Positions 1 through 8,665 of a stretch of 36,314 bases of DNA are shown here, piece after piece. The translations under genes were made by a program, and so were the position numbers. The notes below the pieces were generated by a model. That model searched no databases. It had not been told where the DNA came from and worked only from the letters and a program-made list of their open reading frames with translations. Numbering within the stretch: position 1 is the first letter of the stretch; the number at the start of each line of letters is the position of its first letter. Source of the DNA: a virus; IMG/VR virus record IMGVR_UViG_3300042691_017324, positions 1 through 36,314 of that record. One strand, given 5' to 3'.

Positions 1-571
1 CATACAGACGATTGAATTCTGGATAAGGAGTTACTAATCCAGTATCGTCTTTGATATTATTGCCACGTTCTTCTACTTTCTCAGCAATAGTTTCAAACAG
101 ATTGCATGGCTTTTCATCTATTTCAATGCTAGATACTTTATCTGCGTAGATTTTATCACAACTAAGGATAAAATCATTTAAAGATTCGTCGCCTAGTTTT
201 TGAGCGGTATTTTGTATCTTAACTCCTGTATGATACATTTCTCGACGAACGCGAAGTTTAATTAATTCTTTCGCCGCTTCAATTGTAGCTTTTTCATTTA
301 ATTGAGCGAAAGTGATACTTTCTACATAATCAAATATATTAACTTCATCCTTAAAAGAGACTCCAAGGTCTTTGATTTTTTGAGCTACAAGAACTTTATC
401 GATTTCCTGTTTGTTTAGATATAAATTCTTACAAACAAGAAAGATTGTTGAGTGAACTTCGTTGTAGAAGTCTTTTTCTGATACAAAGTTTACAAGCTCG
501 CAAAGAATGTCTTTATTCTTGAAGATGCCAGCAATAACGTGTTTTTCTACTTGTAATGAGTAAATTGTCAT
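1..571 (-). CDS. dnaB: Replicative DNA helicase, DnaB-like (N-terminal part, cut by window edge)
   Basis: Reading the complement from an ATG at 571 gives 190 residues with no stop before the window edge, so the gene continues to the left and its helicase core is outside. The start has the character of a DnaB N-terminal domain: LQVEKHVIAGIFKN near residue 6 and EKDFYNEVHSTIF near residue 33. A helical linker follows, then TPYPEFNRLYG at the edge, where the RecA-like ATPase domain would begin. DnaB-family helicases unwind DNA at the phage fork. The start overlaps the stop of the nuclease gene as ATGA, which suggests translational coupling and one operon with uvsX. The helicase motifs themselves cannot be seen here. 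Confidence 0.82.
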   Translation of the reverse strand, partial: MTIYSLQVEKHVIAGIFKNKDILCELVNFVSEKDFYNEVHSTIFLVCKNLYLNKQEIDKVLVAQKIKDLGVSFKDEVNIFDYVESITFAQLNEKATIEAAKELIKLRVRREMYHTGVKIQNTAQKLGDESLNDFILSCDKIYADKVSSIEIDEKPCNLFETIAEKVEERGNNIKDDTGLVTPYPEFNRLY

Positions 572-984
572 ATTTCAATACCGAATTTCTGAAAAATAAA
601 ATCTGCTGAAAGCTCTTTCATATCTCCTTGCTCAAGCTCAATGAATTTATAATTGTTTTTCATAAGCCATTCATATTTTTCATAATCTCTACGGATAGAC
701 GAAAGATATTTTGCGCGAGAGTTTTGATGAAAGAATTTATTAAAAGAGGTATGTTGTGCGCCATTCACCTCTACGGCTATCTTACGAGTCGCGTTGAGAA
801 AGTCAACCTTCATTCTGCTTCCATATACGGGGAATTCTTCGTAAACGATATGATTTTCCCAGTGTTGAAGCAAAAATTGTTTAACTTCAAATTGAATATT
901 TGACCGAGATTTTTTATCCCAATCTATTCTATATTTGCTGACATTCTTGCTGACAAGTTTTCCTGATAATGAAAATAATCTCAT
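568..984 (-). CDS. Small PD-(D/E)XK-type endonuclease (Vsr/DUF559-like)
   Basis: A 138-residue protein. Residues 45-80 look like a PD-(D/E)XK nuclease core: E49/E50 in a beta strand, RMKVDF with D61, then KIAVEVNGAQH with E72-V-N74. This is the spacing of the small Vsr and DUF559-like nucleases, which cut or nick DNA with Mg2+. It lies between uvsX and the helicase, overlapping both by 4 bases, so a role in recombination or in resolving replication intermediates is reasonable. A free-standing homing-type nuclease is the alternative. The fold assignment rests on motif reading only; the exact family is uncertain. Confidence 0.7.
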   Translation of the reverse strand: MRLFSLSGKLVSKNVSKYRIDWDKKSRSNIQFEVKQFLLQHWENHIVYEEFPVYGSRMKVDFLNATRKIAVEVNGAQHTSFNKFFHQNSRAKYLSSIRRDYEKYEWLMKNNYKFIELEQGDMKELSADFIFQKFGIEI

Positions 985-2081
985 TTCTTGAAAACTCGGA
1001 TAAATTTTTCAAATAGATAAGAAGTTAGCTTTTGATCTTCTTCAAGAAGCTTGCGGAAATTATCCATTCCTTGAATCTGCTTAGGAACAGTAAATCCATT
1101 TTCAGTAAGCTCCTTCAATAGATCATCGCATACAGTAATCCAAGCGGTCTTAGCTTCGATCATTTCCCAAGCTTTCAACTGTTCGATAACTTCATATTCT
1201 ATCCAAATACTATTGCCATTATCGCGACCATATTTAATTGGATATTTAACTTCTACTCCAGTCTTTTCATTAGGAGTCTTTCGGAACATGATCTTACACC
1301 AATGTCCAATTGGAGTCTTGTTATCAGGTCCGCCAAAGATAATATCCTTTTGAAAACGCTGTTGGAATTCAAGAATCCAATCAGAATAATGTAGAGCGGC
1401 ATTTCCACCACTTGCGTTCGTAACCTTTGGATCGCCCTTTTCGTAAGGATTAATCTTAATGGTGGAACGGACTTGAGAAATCAAGAAACAGATATGCCCC
1501 TTGGTAGAGAAATAATTAGCCATCTTCCTCAAGAAGTTTGATGTAAGAAGTGCGCCACCAGCAGTTCGATCAGCTTCACTTGCGCCCTTTGCCATGTCAT
1601 TTCTTGGAACGAGAGAATCAAGAGAATCAATGACGAACATGTAATAATGATCATCAGGATTTAGCTTGGTAACATCTCTGATCATATCAATTACGAATTC
1701 AAAATCATTCGTAGGAATAACTTTCCATCGCTTGGGATCAGTATCAACACCAGATCGCGAAATGATTTCTTTAGAAAGTCGCCCTTCAGCCTTGATATAA
1801 ACTACAACGCCATTGTCAGGATGAACCTTCTGAAAGTTTCTAGCGAAAGCAAGAGCGTTTGATGTTTTGCCGCCTTCTGTAATACCTGTAGAACGAACAA
1901 CACCGGGGCGAATTCCGCCGCCCATTTCCATATCAAGAACCAAGCTTCCGCTGCTAACTGTATATTCAACAGGATTATCGAAAGCAAAATGGTGTTCTGA
2001 ATTATCTTTTAGATACTTATCTAGTGATGAAAGCTTTGAAGCTACTGTATTTGTGTCTTGGTTTTTTGGAGGTCTAGCCAT
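981..2081 (-). CDS. uvsX: UvsX/RecA-like recombinase
   Basis: A 366-residue RecA-fold ATPase. The Walker A motif GITEGGKT is at 66-73, Walker B YYMFVIDSLDSL at 146-157 (acidic D152), the DNA-binding loop region with DRTAGGALLTSNFLRKM near 171-188, and ISQVR at 201-205. The length is close to T4 UvsX (about 390). This class forms filaments on single-stranded DNA and drives strand exchange in recombination-dependent replication. Its neighbours, a nuclease and a DnaB-like helicase immediately downstream with 4-base overlaps, fit a replication and recombination operon. Calling it UvsX rather than bacterial RecA is based on length and phage context. Confidence 0.88.
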   Translation of the reverse strand: MARPPKNQDTNTVASKLSSLDKYLKDNSEHHFAFDNPVEYTVSSGSLVLDMEMGGGIRPGVVRSTGITEGGKTSNALAFARNFQKVHPDNGVVVYIKAEGRLSKEIISRSGVDTDPKRWKVIPTNDFEFVIDMIRDVTKLNPDDHYYMFVIDSLDSLVPRNDMAKGASEADRTAGGALLTSNFLRKMANYFSTKGHICFLISQVRSTIKINPYEKGDPKVTNASGGNAALHYSDWILEFQQRFQKDIIFGGPDNKTPIGHWCKIMFRKTPNEKTGVEVKYPIKYGRDNGNSIWIEYEVIEQLKAWEMIEAKTAWITVCDDLLKELTENGFTVPKQIQGMDNFRKLLEEDQKLTSYLFEKFIRVFKK

Positions 2082-2508
2082 AATTAATAAAATCTTTTAA
2101 TGATAAAATAGGCTTCTTTATTTTAATATCTTCGCCTACTTTAGTTTCAGAGAGTATGACATCTTGCTTTGAGAAGTCAAGAGTCTTTTTCTTAGTTTTC
2201 ACAAATTCTGCCCATTCATTTTTAACGAACAGATCATGCTGATACTTTATTATATCTTGATTTTCCTTCTTTATAAAGAAGCTTAAAGAAGATACTTTAT
2301 CATTGGGAAGAGATTCCCAGAACTTTTGATCTAAACATATTTTACCAAGAGTGTTTGCTATCTTCATCTCTCTTGGATAATTAATAGTTTTTTTATCAGC
2401 TATAAATAAATCAATTAAATAAGTCGCGAAGCTTTGAAAGATTATTTCTTCGCCATTAACTGTTTTTGTATACTTCTTTTTCGATGAATTCAATAATTTC
2501 TTTGTCAT
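2074..2508 (-). CDS. Hypothetical protein upstream of uvsX
   Basis: A 144-residue protein that I do not recognise. It has a lysine-rich N-terminus, a helical middle and many charged residues, with no signal peptide, membrane segment or cysteine motif. Its end overlaps uvsX by 8 bases and its start overlaps the preceding gene by 53 bases. The ATG at 2508 has no clear Shine-Dalgarno, so the true start may be later. Its position just before uvsX suggests, without proof, a replication or recombination accessory role. Confidence 0.6.
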   Translation of the reverse strand: MTKKLLNSSKKKYTKTVNGEEIIFQSFATYLIDLFIADKKTINYPREMKIANTLGKICLDQKFWESLPNDKVSSLSFFIKKENQDIIKYQHDLFVKNEWAEFVKTKKKTLDFSKQDVILSETKVGEDIKIKKPILSLKDFINYG

Positions 2509-3232
2509 TCTTTTTAGGATCTTTAGTCCAGAAAACTTGCAAATATTCTGAGTCTAAGTAAGGATTAATGAAAAATTTATCTCTAGTTTCATCAGGAAAA
2601 TCTCCTACAATTAAATAAGTAGGTATTTTTTTAACTAGAGCCATTGTTTTAATTGAACTGTCAACAGCAATTACTTTTTTACAAAGCTGAATATGACTTA
2701 AGCTAACCCAAATATCAGGGTGAGCTACAAGGCATACATTAGGCAACTCTTTGAGATTGTCAAACTCTAAAACTTCTTTCTCGCTGCCAAAAATTAAATA
2801 ATTTTTATTAGGCTTTATTATTTTCTCAACGCATTCTTTAGAAATTCTTTTTTCAGGAAAATTAAGCTGGTTGTATGCGTTTTTAGCAAATCCACTGCCA
2901 AATGGATGTATTCCAATTATTTCGTTATCGTTATCAAAAGGAGACTGCACCTCGTAAGGAAATGCAGTCTCCATAAACTTTGTTCTTGGGCAAATAGTTA
3001 AATTAGATTTATTTAAAGAAGAAGAAGCTTCTGAATAAGAAGATAAATCATCGAAGTAAATAAATTCATAATTTTTAGTATCACAAAAAGGCGCAAAGAA
3101 CTTTTCCGCGCCTTTAAAGTGAGTCATTACAATAACTTTGAAAGAAGAAGGAAGACAAACTGCAACGTCAAGACATTGCAGAAAGTCTCCAATTCCGCCA
3201 GATATTAATATACTATTTACCTGATTGGACAT
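2456..3232 (-). CDS. Heptosyltransferase-like (GT9-type, GT-B fold) protein
   Basis: A 258-residue protein starting at the ATG at 3232; an in-frame ATG at 3247 would add five residues and overlap the reductase gene further. SILISGGIGDFLQ at the start is the glycine-rich opening of GT9/ADP-heptose transferase-like GT-B proteins. IIGIHPFGSG, LIFGSEKE and a late VIAVDSSIKTMAL segment match the usual second-domain landmarks (nucleotide-sugar binding and the D-SS/T region). It is shorter than bacterial heptosyltransferases (about 320-350). The transferred sugar is unknown. It overlaps the reductase gene by 16 bases and, with Gmd and the GT-B gene upstream, suggests surface glycan or DNA/virion glycosylation. 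Confidence 0.62.
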   Translation of the reverse strand: MSNQVNSILISGGIGDFLQCLDVAVCLPSSFKVIVMTHFKGAEKFFAPFCDTKNYEFIYFDDLSSYSEASSSLNKSNLTICPRTKFMETAFPYEVQSPFDNDNEIIGIHPFGSGFAKNAYNQLNFPEKRISKECVEKIIKPNKNYLIFGSEKEVLEFDNLKELPNVCLVAHPDIWVSLSHIQLCKKVIAVDSSIKTMALVKKIPTYLIVGDFPDETRDKFFINPYLDSEYLQVFWTKDPKKNDKEIIEFIEKEVYKNS

Positions 3233-5193
3233 GCACCAGAAGAGCATTCTGCCATATCTAGCATTTCATTGCTATTGATGGTCATATTTGACAAAGGCTT
3301 GACCTTGCTGCTTGCAGCAAGATATGTGGCTTCGTCAATTTCTTGATATGGAGCTTGCTTGAAGCCGTGATCCTTGAATAGAAGGAAGCTAACACTCTTA
3401 ACGTTATGCTCGTAATTATCTTTTAGCCAAGTCTTTAGAGACTCAAGTTCTTCAGGCTTGTAATAAGCAGTTACAGAAACAGCGTTGTCAGACCAAATTG
3501 TTTGAAGCTTCTTTACCATATCCAACTGCTTCAATACGTCCATATCCTTTGTAAGAATAGATCCTTCAGGAGTTTTGCACGGGAAGTAGACTACAACAGT
3601 ATCACGATTTTCAGTACCATCAAAGTTTACAAGGAATTCAACGTGATATCCCATGTCTTTGCATGTTTGAACGAGAGCGTCAGAACTAGACATACGAACA
3701 GTACGCATGTAATACTTGCTGAACGCTGGATGAACGCCGGGAGTTGCTCCTCCTAGAAGACTCAACGTACCAGAAGGCTTGATAGTCGTGAGTTTAATGC
3801 TTTCGGGCCAGCCGCGAAGCTTGCTCCAAGACTTGTCAAAATCACGCAAAGCGATATAACAATCGTCAAGCCAATCAAGCTTATCAAGAGACTGACAAAC
3901 GCCAGTAACACCAAGACCAAGCCGCATGTTCTTGTGAACAATTTTATTAGTTTCTTCATGAATGAATGGAAGAGCAGCGATAGCCTTTTGAGTCTTATAA
4001 AGAAGCTTTGTGCAGTCGATTAGCTCTTCTTTCGAAGTAATGTTATTTAGATAAAGTTCAGAAAGATTGCAGCACTCGTAATTAGAAAGACTAATTTCGG
4101 CGCAAGGATTGGTCATTTCGCAATTATCTGCATCTGTTGGATACATTGAATTGTCTGAAATAGGACCATCCTTAATTCGCCCAAACTTTTGGGATAGAGG
4201 TAGATTAAAGAAACCATAAGGCTCGCCATTTGCATAGCCAGAATCCTTGTTGATTTCATATCCATTCTTCCAAAGTTCTTCAAGCACATGATCGTAGCTA
4301 TCTGCGTAGATAGTATTGTTACTCATTGCTCGCCAATTTGGAACGTTACCAGAACCCCAGTTCTTGGCGCGAAGATAAAGAATATCGTCAGGATCACCTA
4401 GAGCGATTTCAGCACTTCGACGAACATTGCCAGCAACAACAACGCTGCCAATAATGTTGCAGATATCAAGAACGTCAATTGAACGAAGTTTCTTGTTTTC
4501 TCTTGACTGAAAGATTTTTGTGATTTTATCGATTCCGTCAATAAGGATTTGTGGGCCACTAGCCTTTCCGCCAAAACCCTTGATTGGCTCTCCGTATCCT
4601 CTGATGAGGATAGTCGAGTAAGAAAACGATTTACCTGTGACGTAAAAAGCGTCCAATACCTTCGAAAGTAGATTAACCCAACCTTCGCGTTTATCTGGAA
4701 CAATATAATCAGCGTCTTTAGTTGCTTCATGAATGACATTTACACCTTTCTTAATCTTGGGAAGTTCGTGTACATCTTCGCGGCGAATGCTGTAACCAAC
4801 TCCGCCGCCAAGCATTAGATTTTCAAACAAGAAAAGAAATGCCTTTGGCTCGCGCATTGCTGTTGCCCAGCAATTGAGAAGAGAATTTGCGCCAAAGCGA
4901 TCTACGGTAGAAGTGCCAAGCTGCCAAAGCATTCGGCCAGCAAAGTTGCACTTTAAATTAAAAACGTAATCATAAATACGTTCTGCTTCTTCTGGAGTGT
5001 ATTGAGCGCCAATCTTTTGTGCGCCTTCAATGCATCGTTGAACGGTCTCATACCATTCCTCTGTCTTGCCGTTATCCTTTAGACGCGCATAAGTACGCTT
5101 ATAAACGATATAACCTAGACCATTAAAACCCCAGTTGGGTTGTTTATTTTTATATTTAGATACAAAACTTTCAGTTAAAATTAATTCACTCAT
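3217..5193 (-). CDS. nrdJ: Adenosylcobalamin-dependent (class II, monomeric) ribonucleoside-triphosphate reductase
   Basis: A 658-residue reductase that makes deoxynucleotides from ribonucleoside triphosphates. The cysteine plan matches the monomeric Lactobacillus leichmannii RTPR: C108 (LLNCWA), radical-site NPCAEISL with C364 and E366, C375 in the ECC that follows, and the C-terminal shuttle pair C650/C655 in CSSGACPIR, five residues apart as in that family. It is somewhat shorter than the 739-residue prototype. No small subunit gene is nearby, as expected for class II. Use of B12 makes it oxygen-independent and means the host must make or import cobalamin. A consensus promoter lies just upstream at 5235-5207. 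Confidence 0.93.
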   Translation of the reverse strand: MSELILTESFVSKYKNKQPNWGFNGLGYIVYKRTYARLKDNGKTEEWYETVQRCIEGAQKIGAQYTPEEAERIYDYVFNLKCNFAGRMLWQLGTSTVDRFGANSLLNCWATAMREPKAFLFLFENLMLGGGVGYSIRREDVHELPKIKKGVNVIHEATKDADYIVPDKREGWVNLLSKVLDAFYVTGKSFSYSTILIRGYGEPIKGFGGKASGPQILIDGIDKITKIFQSRENKKLRSIDVLDICNIIGSVVVAGNVRRSAEIALGDPDDILYLRAKNWGSGNVPNWRAMSNNTIYADSYDHVLEELWKNGYEINKDSGYANGEPYGFFNLPLSQKFGRIKDGPISDNSMYPTDADNCEMTNPCAEISLSNYECCNLSELYLNNITSKEELIDCTKLLYKTQKAIAALPFIHEETNKIVHKNMRLGLGVTGVCQSLDKLDWLDDCYIALRDFDKSWSKLRGWPESIKLTTIKPSGTLSLLGGATPGVHPAFSKYYMRTVRMSSSDALVQTCKDMGYHVEFLVNFDGTENRDTVVVYFPCKTPEGSILTKDMDVLKQLDMVKKLQTIWSDNAVSVTAYYKPEELESLKTWLKDNYEHNVKSVSFLLFKDHGFKQAPYQEIDEATYLAASSKVKPLSNMTINSNEMLDMAECSSGACPIR

Positions 5194-5206
5194 AATAATG
5201 GGTTAT

Positions 5207-5235
5207 ATATTACACTGACTTTTGGAAATTGTCAA
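5207..5235 (-). promoter_or_regulatory. Sigma70-like promoter for the nrdJ operon
   Basis: On the minus strand TTGACA (5235-5230), a 17-base spacer and TAATAT (5212-5207). It overlaps the last codons of gmd. The predicted start near 5200 leaves a leader of only about 7 bases before the reductase ATG at 5193. The -35 is a perfect match and the -10 is a common variant, so this is the strongest promoter call in the window. Confidence 0.72.
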
Positions 5236-6271
5236 TATCAAACTTTACCATTTTTTCTACGAGCTTGTCAAAAGAAACCTTTGGCTTCCAACCTAATTCT
5301 CTTCTTGCGAGATCTGAATTTCCAAGTAGAATTTCTACTTCCGCTGGTCTATAGAATTTAGGGTTAATTTTAACTAAAACAGAAGACTGAGCTTCTCCAA
5401 GAGACAATAAATTAGTTTGAATACTTAATTCTTTATGTTCGCCTTCTCCATGCCAAGCGCAAGGAATATCAGCATAAACGAAAGCAAGATTTACAAATTC
5501 TTTGATTGTATGAGTTTCATTAGATGAAAGAACGTAATCTTTAGGAGTTTTTTGATTTAACATCTTCCATACGCCATCAACAAAGTCTTCTGAATCTGAC
5601 CAGTCTCTTTTCGAATCTAAATTTCCTAATTCAATCGGAGCAAAAGGCTGATTATTTTTAATTGCGTTATGAATTCGCGCAACGCCTAGAGAAATCTTTC
5701 TGGTTACAAACTCAGGGCCGCGCTTGGTTCCTTCGTGATTAAATAAAATGCCATGAACAGCATATAAATTATACGATTCACGATATACTTTTACTAGTTG
5801 ATGAGCAGCAACTTTAGATGCTCCATACGGACTTCTTGCCCTCATTGGGTGTTTCTCGTCTTGTGGAGAGTAAACAACGTCGCCAAATTCTTCGCTGCTT
5901 CCAGCAGAATAAAATCTGCACTTTGGATGATATTGACGAATCGCTTCAAGGCATCTAGCAACTCCAGTAGCGTTAATATCAAATGTTTGAAGAGGAATAT
6001 CCCAACTACAACCAACAAAACTTTGTGCGCCAAAATTAATAAAATAATCAGGCTTAATATCTTGAACTAAACTTGGAACACTTACACTGTCGCACAAATC
6101 TCCATAAACTAAATCTACTCTAGGATTATGAATAAAAGATTTACAGTTAACTAGATTCGGATTTGATGTCCTCCGAATCATGCCATAAATTTTAGCGTCA
6201 GTATTCTTTAGCAAATATTCCGCCATATTTGCGCCGTCTTGACCTAGTATTCCAGTTAATAAAATTTTCAT
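5210..6271 (-). CDS. gmd: GDP-mannose 4,6-dehydratase
   Basis: A 353-residue short-chain dehydrogenase/reductase that converts GDP-mannose to GDP-4-keto-6-deoxymannose, precursor of fucose, rhamnose and related sugars. The NADP-binding TGILGQDG is at 6-13, the GSSEEFGD catalytic-loop region at 124-131, and the catalytic Y149xxxK153 in SPYGASKVAAHQ. Length and motifs are typical of bacterial Gmd. It overlaps the upstream gene by 4 bases. Together with the GT9-like and GT-B genes on either side it forms a sugar-nucleotide and glycosyl transfer set; no GDP-fucose synthase or reductase is seen here, so the final sugar is not determined. Confidence 0.93.
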   Translation of the reverse strand: MKILLTGILGQDGANMAEYLLKNTDAKIYGMIRRTSNPNLVNCKSFIHNPRVDLVYGDLCDSVSVPSLVQDIKPDYFINFGAQSFVGCSWDIPLQTFDINATGVARCLEAIRQYHPKCRFYSAGSSEEFGDVVYSPQDEKHPMRARSPYGASKVAAHQLVKVYRESYNLYAVHGILFNHEGTKRGPEFVTRKISLGVARIHNAIKNNQPFAPIELGNLDSKRDWSDSEDFVDGVWKMLNQKTPKDYVLSSNETHTIKEFVNLAFVYADIPCAWHGEGEHKELSIQTNLLSLGEAQSSVLVKINPKFYRPAEVEILLGNSDLARRELGWKPKVSFDKLVEKMVKFDIDNFQKSV

Positions 6272-6648
6272 TCGATTGAGAACATTTTTTTATTATATTT
6301 GACTTCGCGAGAAGGATCTTTAGGGTGCTTCTTGCCTTTACGAGTTTTACTGTAATCTTCGAAGAACTTCTTTTGTACAGGATCTTCTCCAGCGATATCC
6401 TTGCGTTTTTCAGAAAGCTCTTTTGATCTATCCATCAAATCTCCAAGAGTTTCTTTTTTATTAGAAGTTTTATCTCTAAATCCTGTTTCACTAAAAGCGT
6501 CGATATGAGTGTCTATTGAAGCTTGTGGAATAGTAAAAATTCTTTCCCAATCAACTCCTTCTTCAGAATAAACATGATTCTCACTCATTCTCTGAAGAAT
6601 TTCTTTAATCTTGCCTGTTTTAGGATTTTTAAATAAATAAATAGGCAT
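6268..6648 (-). CDS. FmdB-like small phage protein without zinc cysteines
   Basis: A 126-residue protein. Its start, MPIYLFKNPKTG followed by an acidic helical segment, resembles the FmdB/zinc-ribbon family often annotated in phages as a regulatory protein. The cysteine pairs that bind zinc in canonical members are absent; the whole protein has no cysteine. The C-terminal half is lysine-rich (about 105-120) and probably extended. It lies between gmd and the GT-B gene with 1-4 base junctions. The family link is tentative and the function is unknown. Confidence 0.6.
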   Translation of the reverse strand: MPIYLFKNPKTGKIKEILQRMSENHVYSEEGVDWERIFTIPQASIDTHIDAFSETGFRDKTSNKKETLGDLMDRSKELSEKRKDIAGEDPVQKKFFEDYSKTRKGKKHPKDPSREVKYNKKMFSIE

Positions 6649-6649
6649 A

Positions 6650-7726
6650 TTAAATTAATGCTAAAAGTTGATCTACTGTTTTTTCATAAGTAAATTCAGT
6701 TTGGAGCTTTAATCCTTCTTCATTTACTCTGTTTTTTTCTACTCTTTTAATTACCTCTTCGCAACCAGCAATAAATTCATCTTCATTATAATTAAAATAT
6801 TGACCTTGATTTATTTCTATTCCTTTCTTGAAGAATAGATTATCGTAGCAATCAATCTTATCTTTACTAGGATTAATTAATACCGAGTTCTTTTCATTTG
6901 CCCAAGTTGAATGAGCATGAGCATTTAATATAACAGCATGTTTTCCAATCGCGACAGAAGAGAATTCAGGAATAGACCATCCTTCGCCGCTAGACATGCC
7001 AATAACTACATCGGCAGAATTAAGAAATTCATTGTAAGTCTTATTCTTTTCTATCCATTCAATGTTGTTATAATTAAAATATCTATTTCCTTCAAGTGCG
7101 TCATTTATGATTTTAGCATTTAACTCTTTAGAAATAAAAGAATTATAGCAGCAAGATTGAAGTGAGTATTTTTTATTATTACCAAACTTTTTAACCCAAC
7201 TCTTAATTACTCTAACTTGATTCTTTCTGCGTTCGATTTTTCCGCAAACATTAAAAGTAATTCTTCCATCATCAAAAAACGTCTTGTTTAGATTTGAAAA
7301 AGTATTTGTATCAAATCCAAGAGGAACGAAATGAGTTTCTACGCCATGATTGTCGAAAACTTCTTTAGTGTATTTATTTGTAAAGACAGTTATATTTCCT
7401 TTAGCGACATTTTTCTCGTAGGTAGTTGGAGAGTCTAATTCATAGAATGAAATCAATATCTGCTTTTTAGATATAGATTCATGACTTCCATTAAGATGCC
7501 AAAGTTTAATTACGGGAATATCTCTTGTATGAGATTCCTTATATTTAGAAATACATTTATTGATCCATTCTAAAAACTGTGGATCATCTTCACAAGAAGA
7601 AACGTTGACGTTTCCAATTGGAAGTAAAGAAGGGGCCAGCCCCCTTCGGTAGATCTCTCTAAGAATTGCTAGAGATACTTGACCGAAGGAGACTGGATTA
7701 ATTGGGATGTTAAGAGCGAAATCCAT
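6650..7726 (-). CDS. Glycosyltransferase, GT-B fold (GT1/GT4-like)
   Basis: A 358-residue protein. The N-terminal half begins IPINPVSFGQVSLAILREI, a GT-B acceptor-domain opening. The C-terminal half has VCGKIERRKNQVRVIKSW (about 160-178), a usual start of the nucleotide-sugar domain, and SADVVIGMSSGEGWSIPEFSS (about 238-258), where the glutamate of the GT4 E-x7-E region normally lies. It should transfer a sugar from a nucleotide donor, possibly one derived from the Gmd product in the same operon. Acceptor unknown: virion protein, modified base or host surface glycan are all open. Confidence 0.8.
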   Translation of the reverse strand: MDFALNIPINPVSFGQVSLAILREIYRRGLAPSLLPIGNVNVSSCEDDPQFLEWINKCISKYKESHTRDIPVIKLWHLNGSHESISKKQILISFYELDSPTTYEKNVAKGNITVFTNKYTKEVFDNHGVETHFVPLGFDTNTFSNLNKTFFDDGRITFNVCGKIERRKNQVRVIKSWVKKFGNNKKYSLQSCCYNSFISKELNAKIINDALEGNRYFNYNNIEWIEKNKTYNEFLNSADVVIGMSSGEGWSIPEFSSVAIGKHAVILNAHAHSTWANEKNSVLINPSKDKIDCYDNLFFKKGIEINQGQYFNYNEDEFIAGCEEVIKRVEKNRVNEEGLKLQTEFTYEKTVDQLLALI

Positions 7727-8070
7727 TACAGGAGTCCGTCATCATCTTCCTGAACAGCATAAGTCTTCTTTACGGATGGCTTATTTCCATAAGCTGGAGC
7801 CTTTGCTGTTGGAGCCGCCTTTTGAGGTGCGCTTGTTGTTGCGGTTGCAGGTCGTCCTTCCATAGGAAGCGACTCATAGATTCGAAAATCAGGTTGATTT
7901 TCAGACTTCTTATCTTTAGAAGAGAAGACTACAATCTTTACCTTCTCGCCATTTGCCTTGTTAATGTAACCAGTCAAGTATGTCTGGTTCTTACCTTGGC
8001 GTTTCCATAGAGCGCCGAGTTCTTCGCGTTTAGACTTATTAGCTGTATCGTTTGCGTTTGTATCACTCAT
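7726..8070 (-). CDS. SSB-like / DUF736-like DNA-binding candidate with acidic tail
   Basis: A 114-residue protein. Residues 15-68 (LGALWKRQGKNQTYLTGYI ... KSENQPDFRIYESL) resemble the DUF736-type small beta-barrel. An Ala/Pro-rich flexible linker follows (about 72-100), and the protein ends EDDDGLL. A compact beta domain, disordered linker and acidic hydrophobic tip is the plan of single-stranded-DNA-binding proteins, whose tails recruit partners. It is encoded between sigma factor and glycosyltransferase, upstream of the replication genes in the same direction. An SSB role is inference; no OB-fold can be proved by eye. Confidence 0.62.
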   Translation of the reverse strand: MSDTNANDTANKSKREELGALWKRQGKNQTYLTGYINKANGEKVKIVVFSSKDKKSENQPDFRIYESLPMEGRPATATTSAPQKAAPTAKAPAYGNKPSVKKTYAVQEDDDGLL

Positions 8071-8665
8071 ATATTTCTAATTTACGGTTCTTTATCTTTC
8101 TTTTAAGAAGACTTATTCCTTTTTTGTGAAGATTCAAAACTGTTTGCGTTGTAACTCCGAGTTCTTCCGCAATGTTTTTCCACTTCACTTTATAATCAGA
8201 ATACTTCCTCTTGAAAACGTATGAAATTCTATCGTCAGAGACATCTGAAAATGCAGTTAAAATATTTTCTAAATTTACTTTAACAGGCTTTTTTCGATAA
8301 GCCTCCATTGAGATTTCAGAATCTATGATAGGGGAAATTTCCTCATTGTCAACAAAGAATTTGTTTTTCGTGTTCGAAATCCTGTTCAGGCAATGGAATC
8401 TAGCTTGGTTCGCGAGCCAAGTAGAAAACTTAACATTTTTATCAGCGTCGAAAGAAGACAATGAATTATAAAATACGAACATCTTATCAGATAAAATATC
8501 TTCACTTGATACTCCTGATCTCTTTAGTCCGTTCATATATCCATGACACACTTTATAATACAAGTTTTCGTGCCTTGAAACCAGTTCGCAAAATGCATCG
8601 TTGCAAGTTTCTTCGTTTATTAGCTTGATTAACTCTACGTCTGATAACTTATTTAAGTTTTTCAT
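8063..8665 (-). CDS. Sigma70-family (ECF-like) RNA polymerase sigma factor
   Basis: A 200-residue protein with two recognisable regions. SSEDILSDKMFVFYNSLSSF followed by KFSTWLANQARFHCLNRI (about 53-95) is sigma region 2, which binds core polymerase and the -10 element. VKWKNIAEELGVTTQTVLNLHKKG (about 159-183) is a region 4 helix-turn-helix for the -35. Region 1 and region 3 are absent or reduced, as in ECF-type and many phage sigma factors. It would redirect host RNA polymerase to a phage promoter class, probably later genes. It overlaps both neighbours by 4-8 bases, in the dNMP kinase operon. Confidence 0.83.
   Translation of the reverse strand: MKNLNKLSDVELIKLINEETCNDAFCELVSRHENLYYKVCHGYMNGLKRSGVSSEDILSDKMFVFYNSLSSFDADKNVKFSTWLANQARFHCLNRISNTKNKFFVDNEEISPIIDSEISMEAYRKKPVKVNLENILTAFSDVSDDRISYVFKRKYSDYKVKWKNIAEELGVTTQTVLNLHKKGISLLKRKIKNRKLEIYE

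Noticed and set aside
3762-4739. Long open frames antisense to, or in another frame of, the reductase gene
   Set aside because: They mirror a gene with excellent family motifs and have no motifs or start signals of their own.
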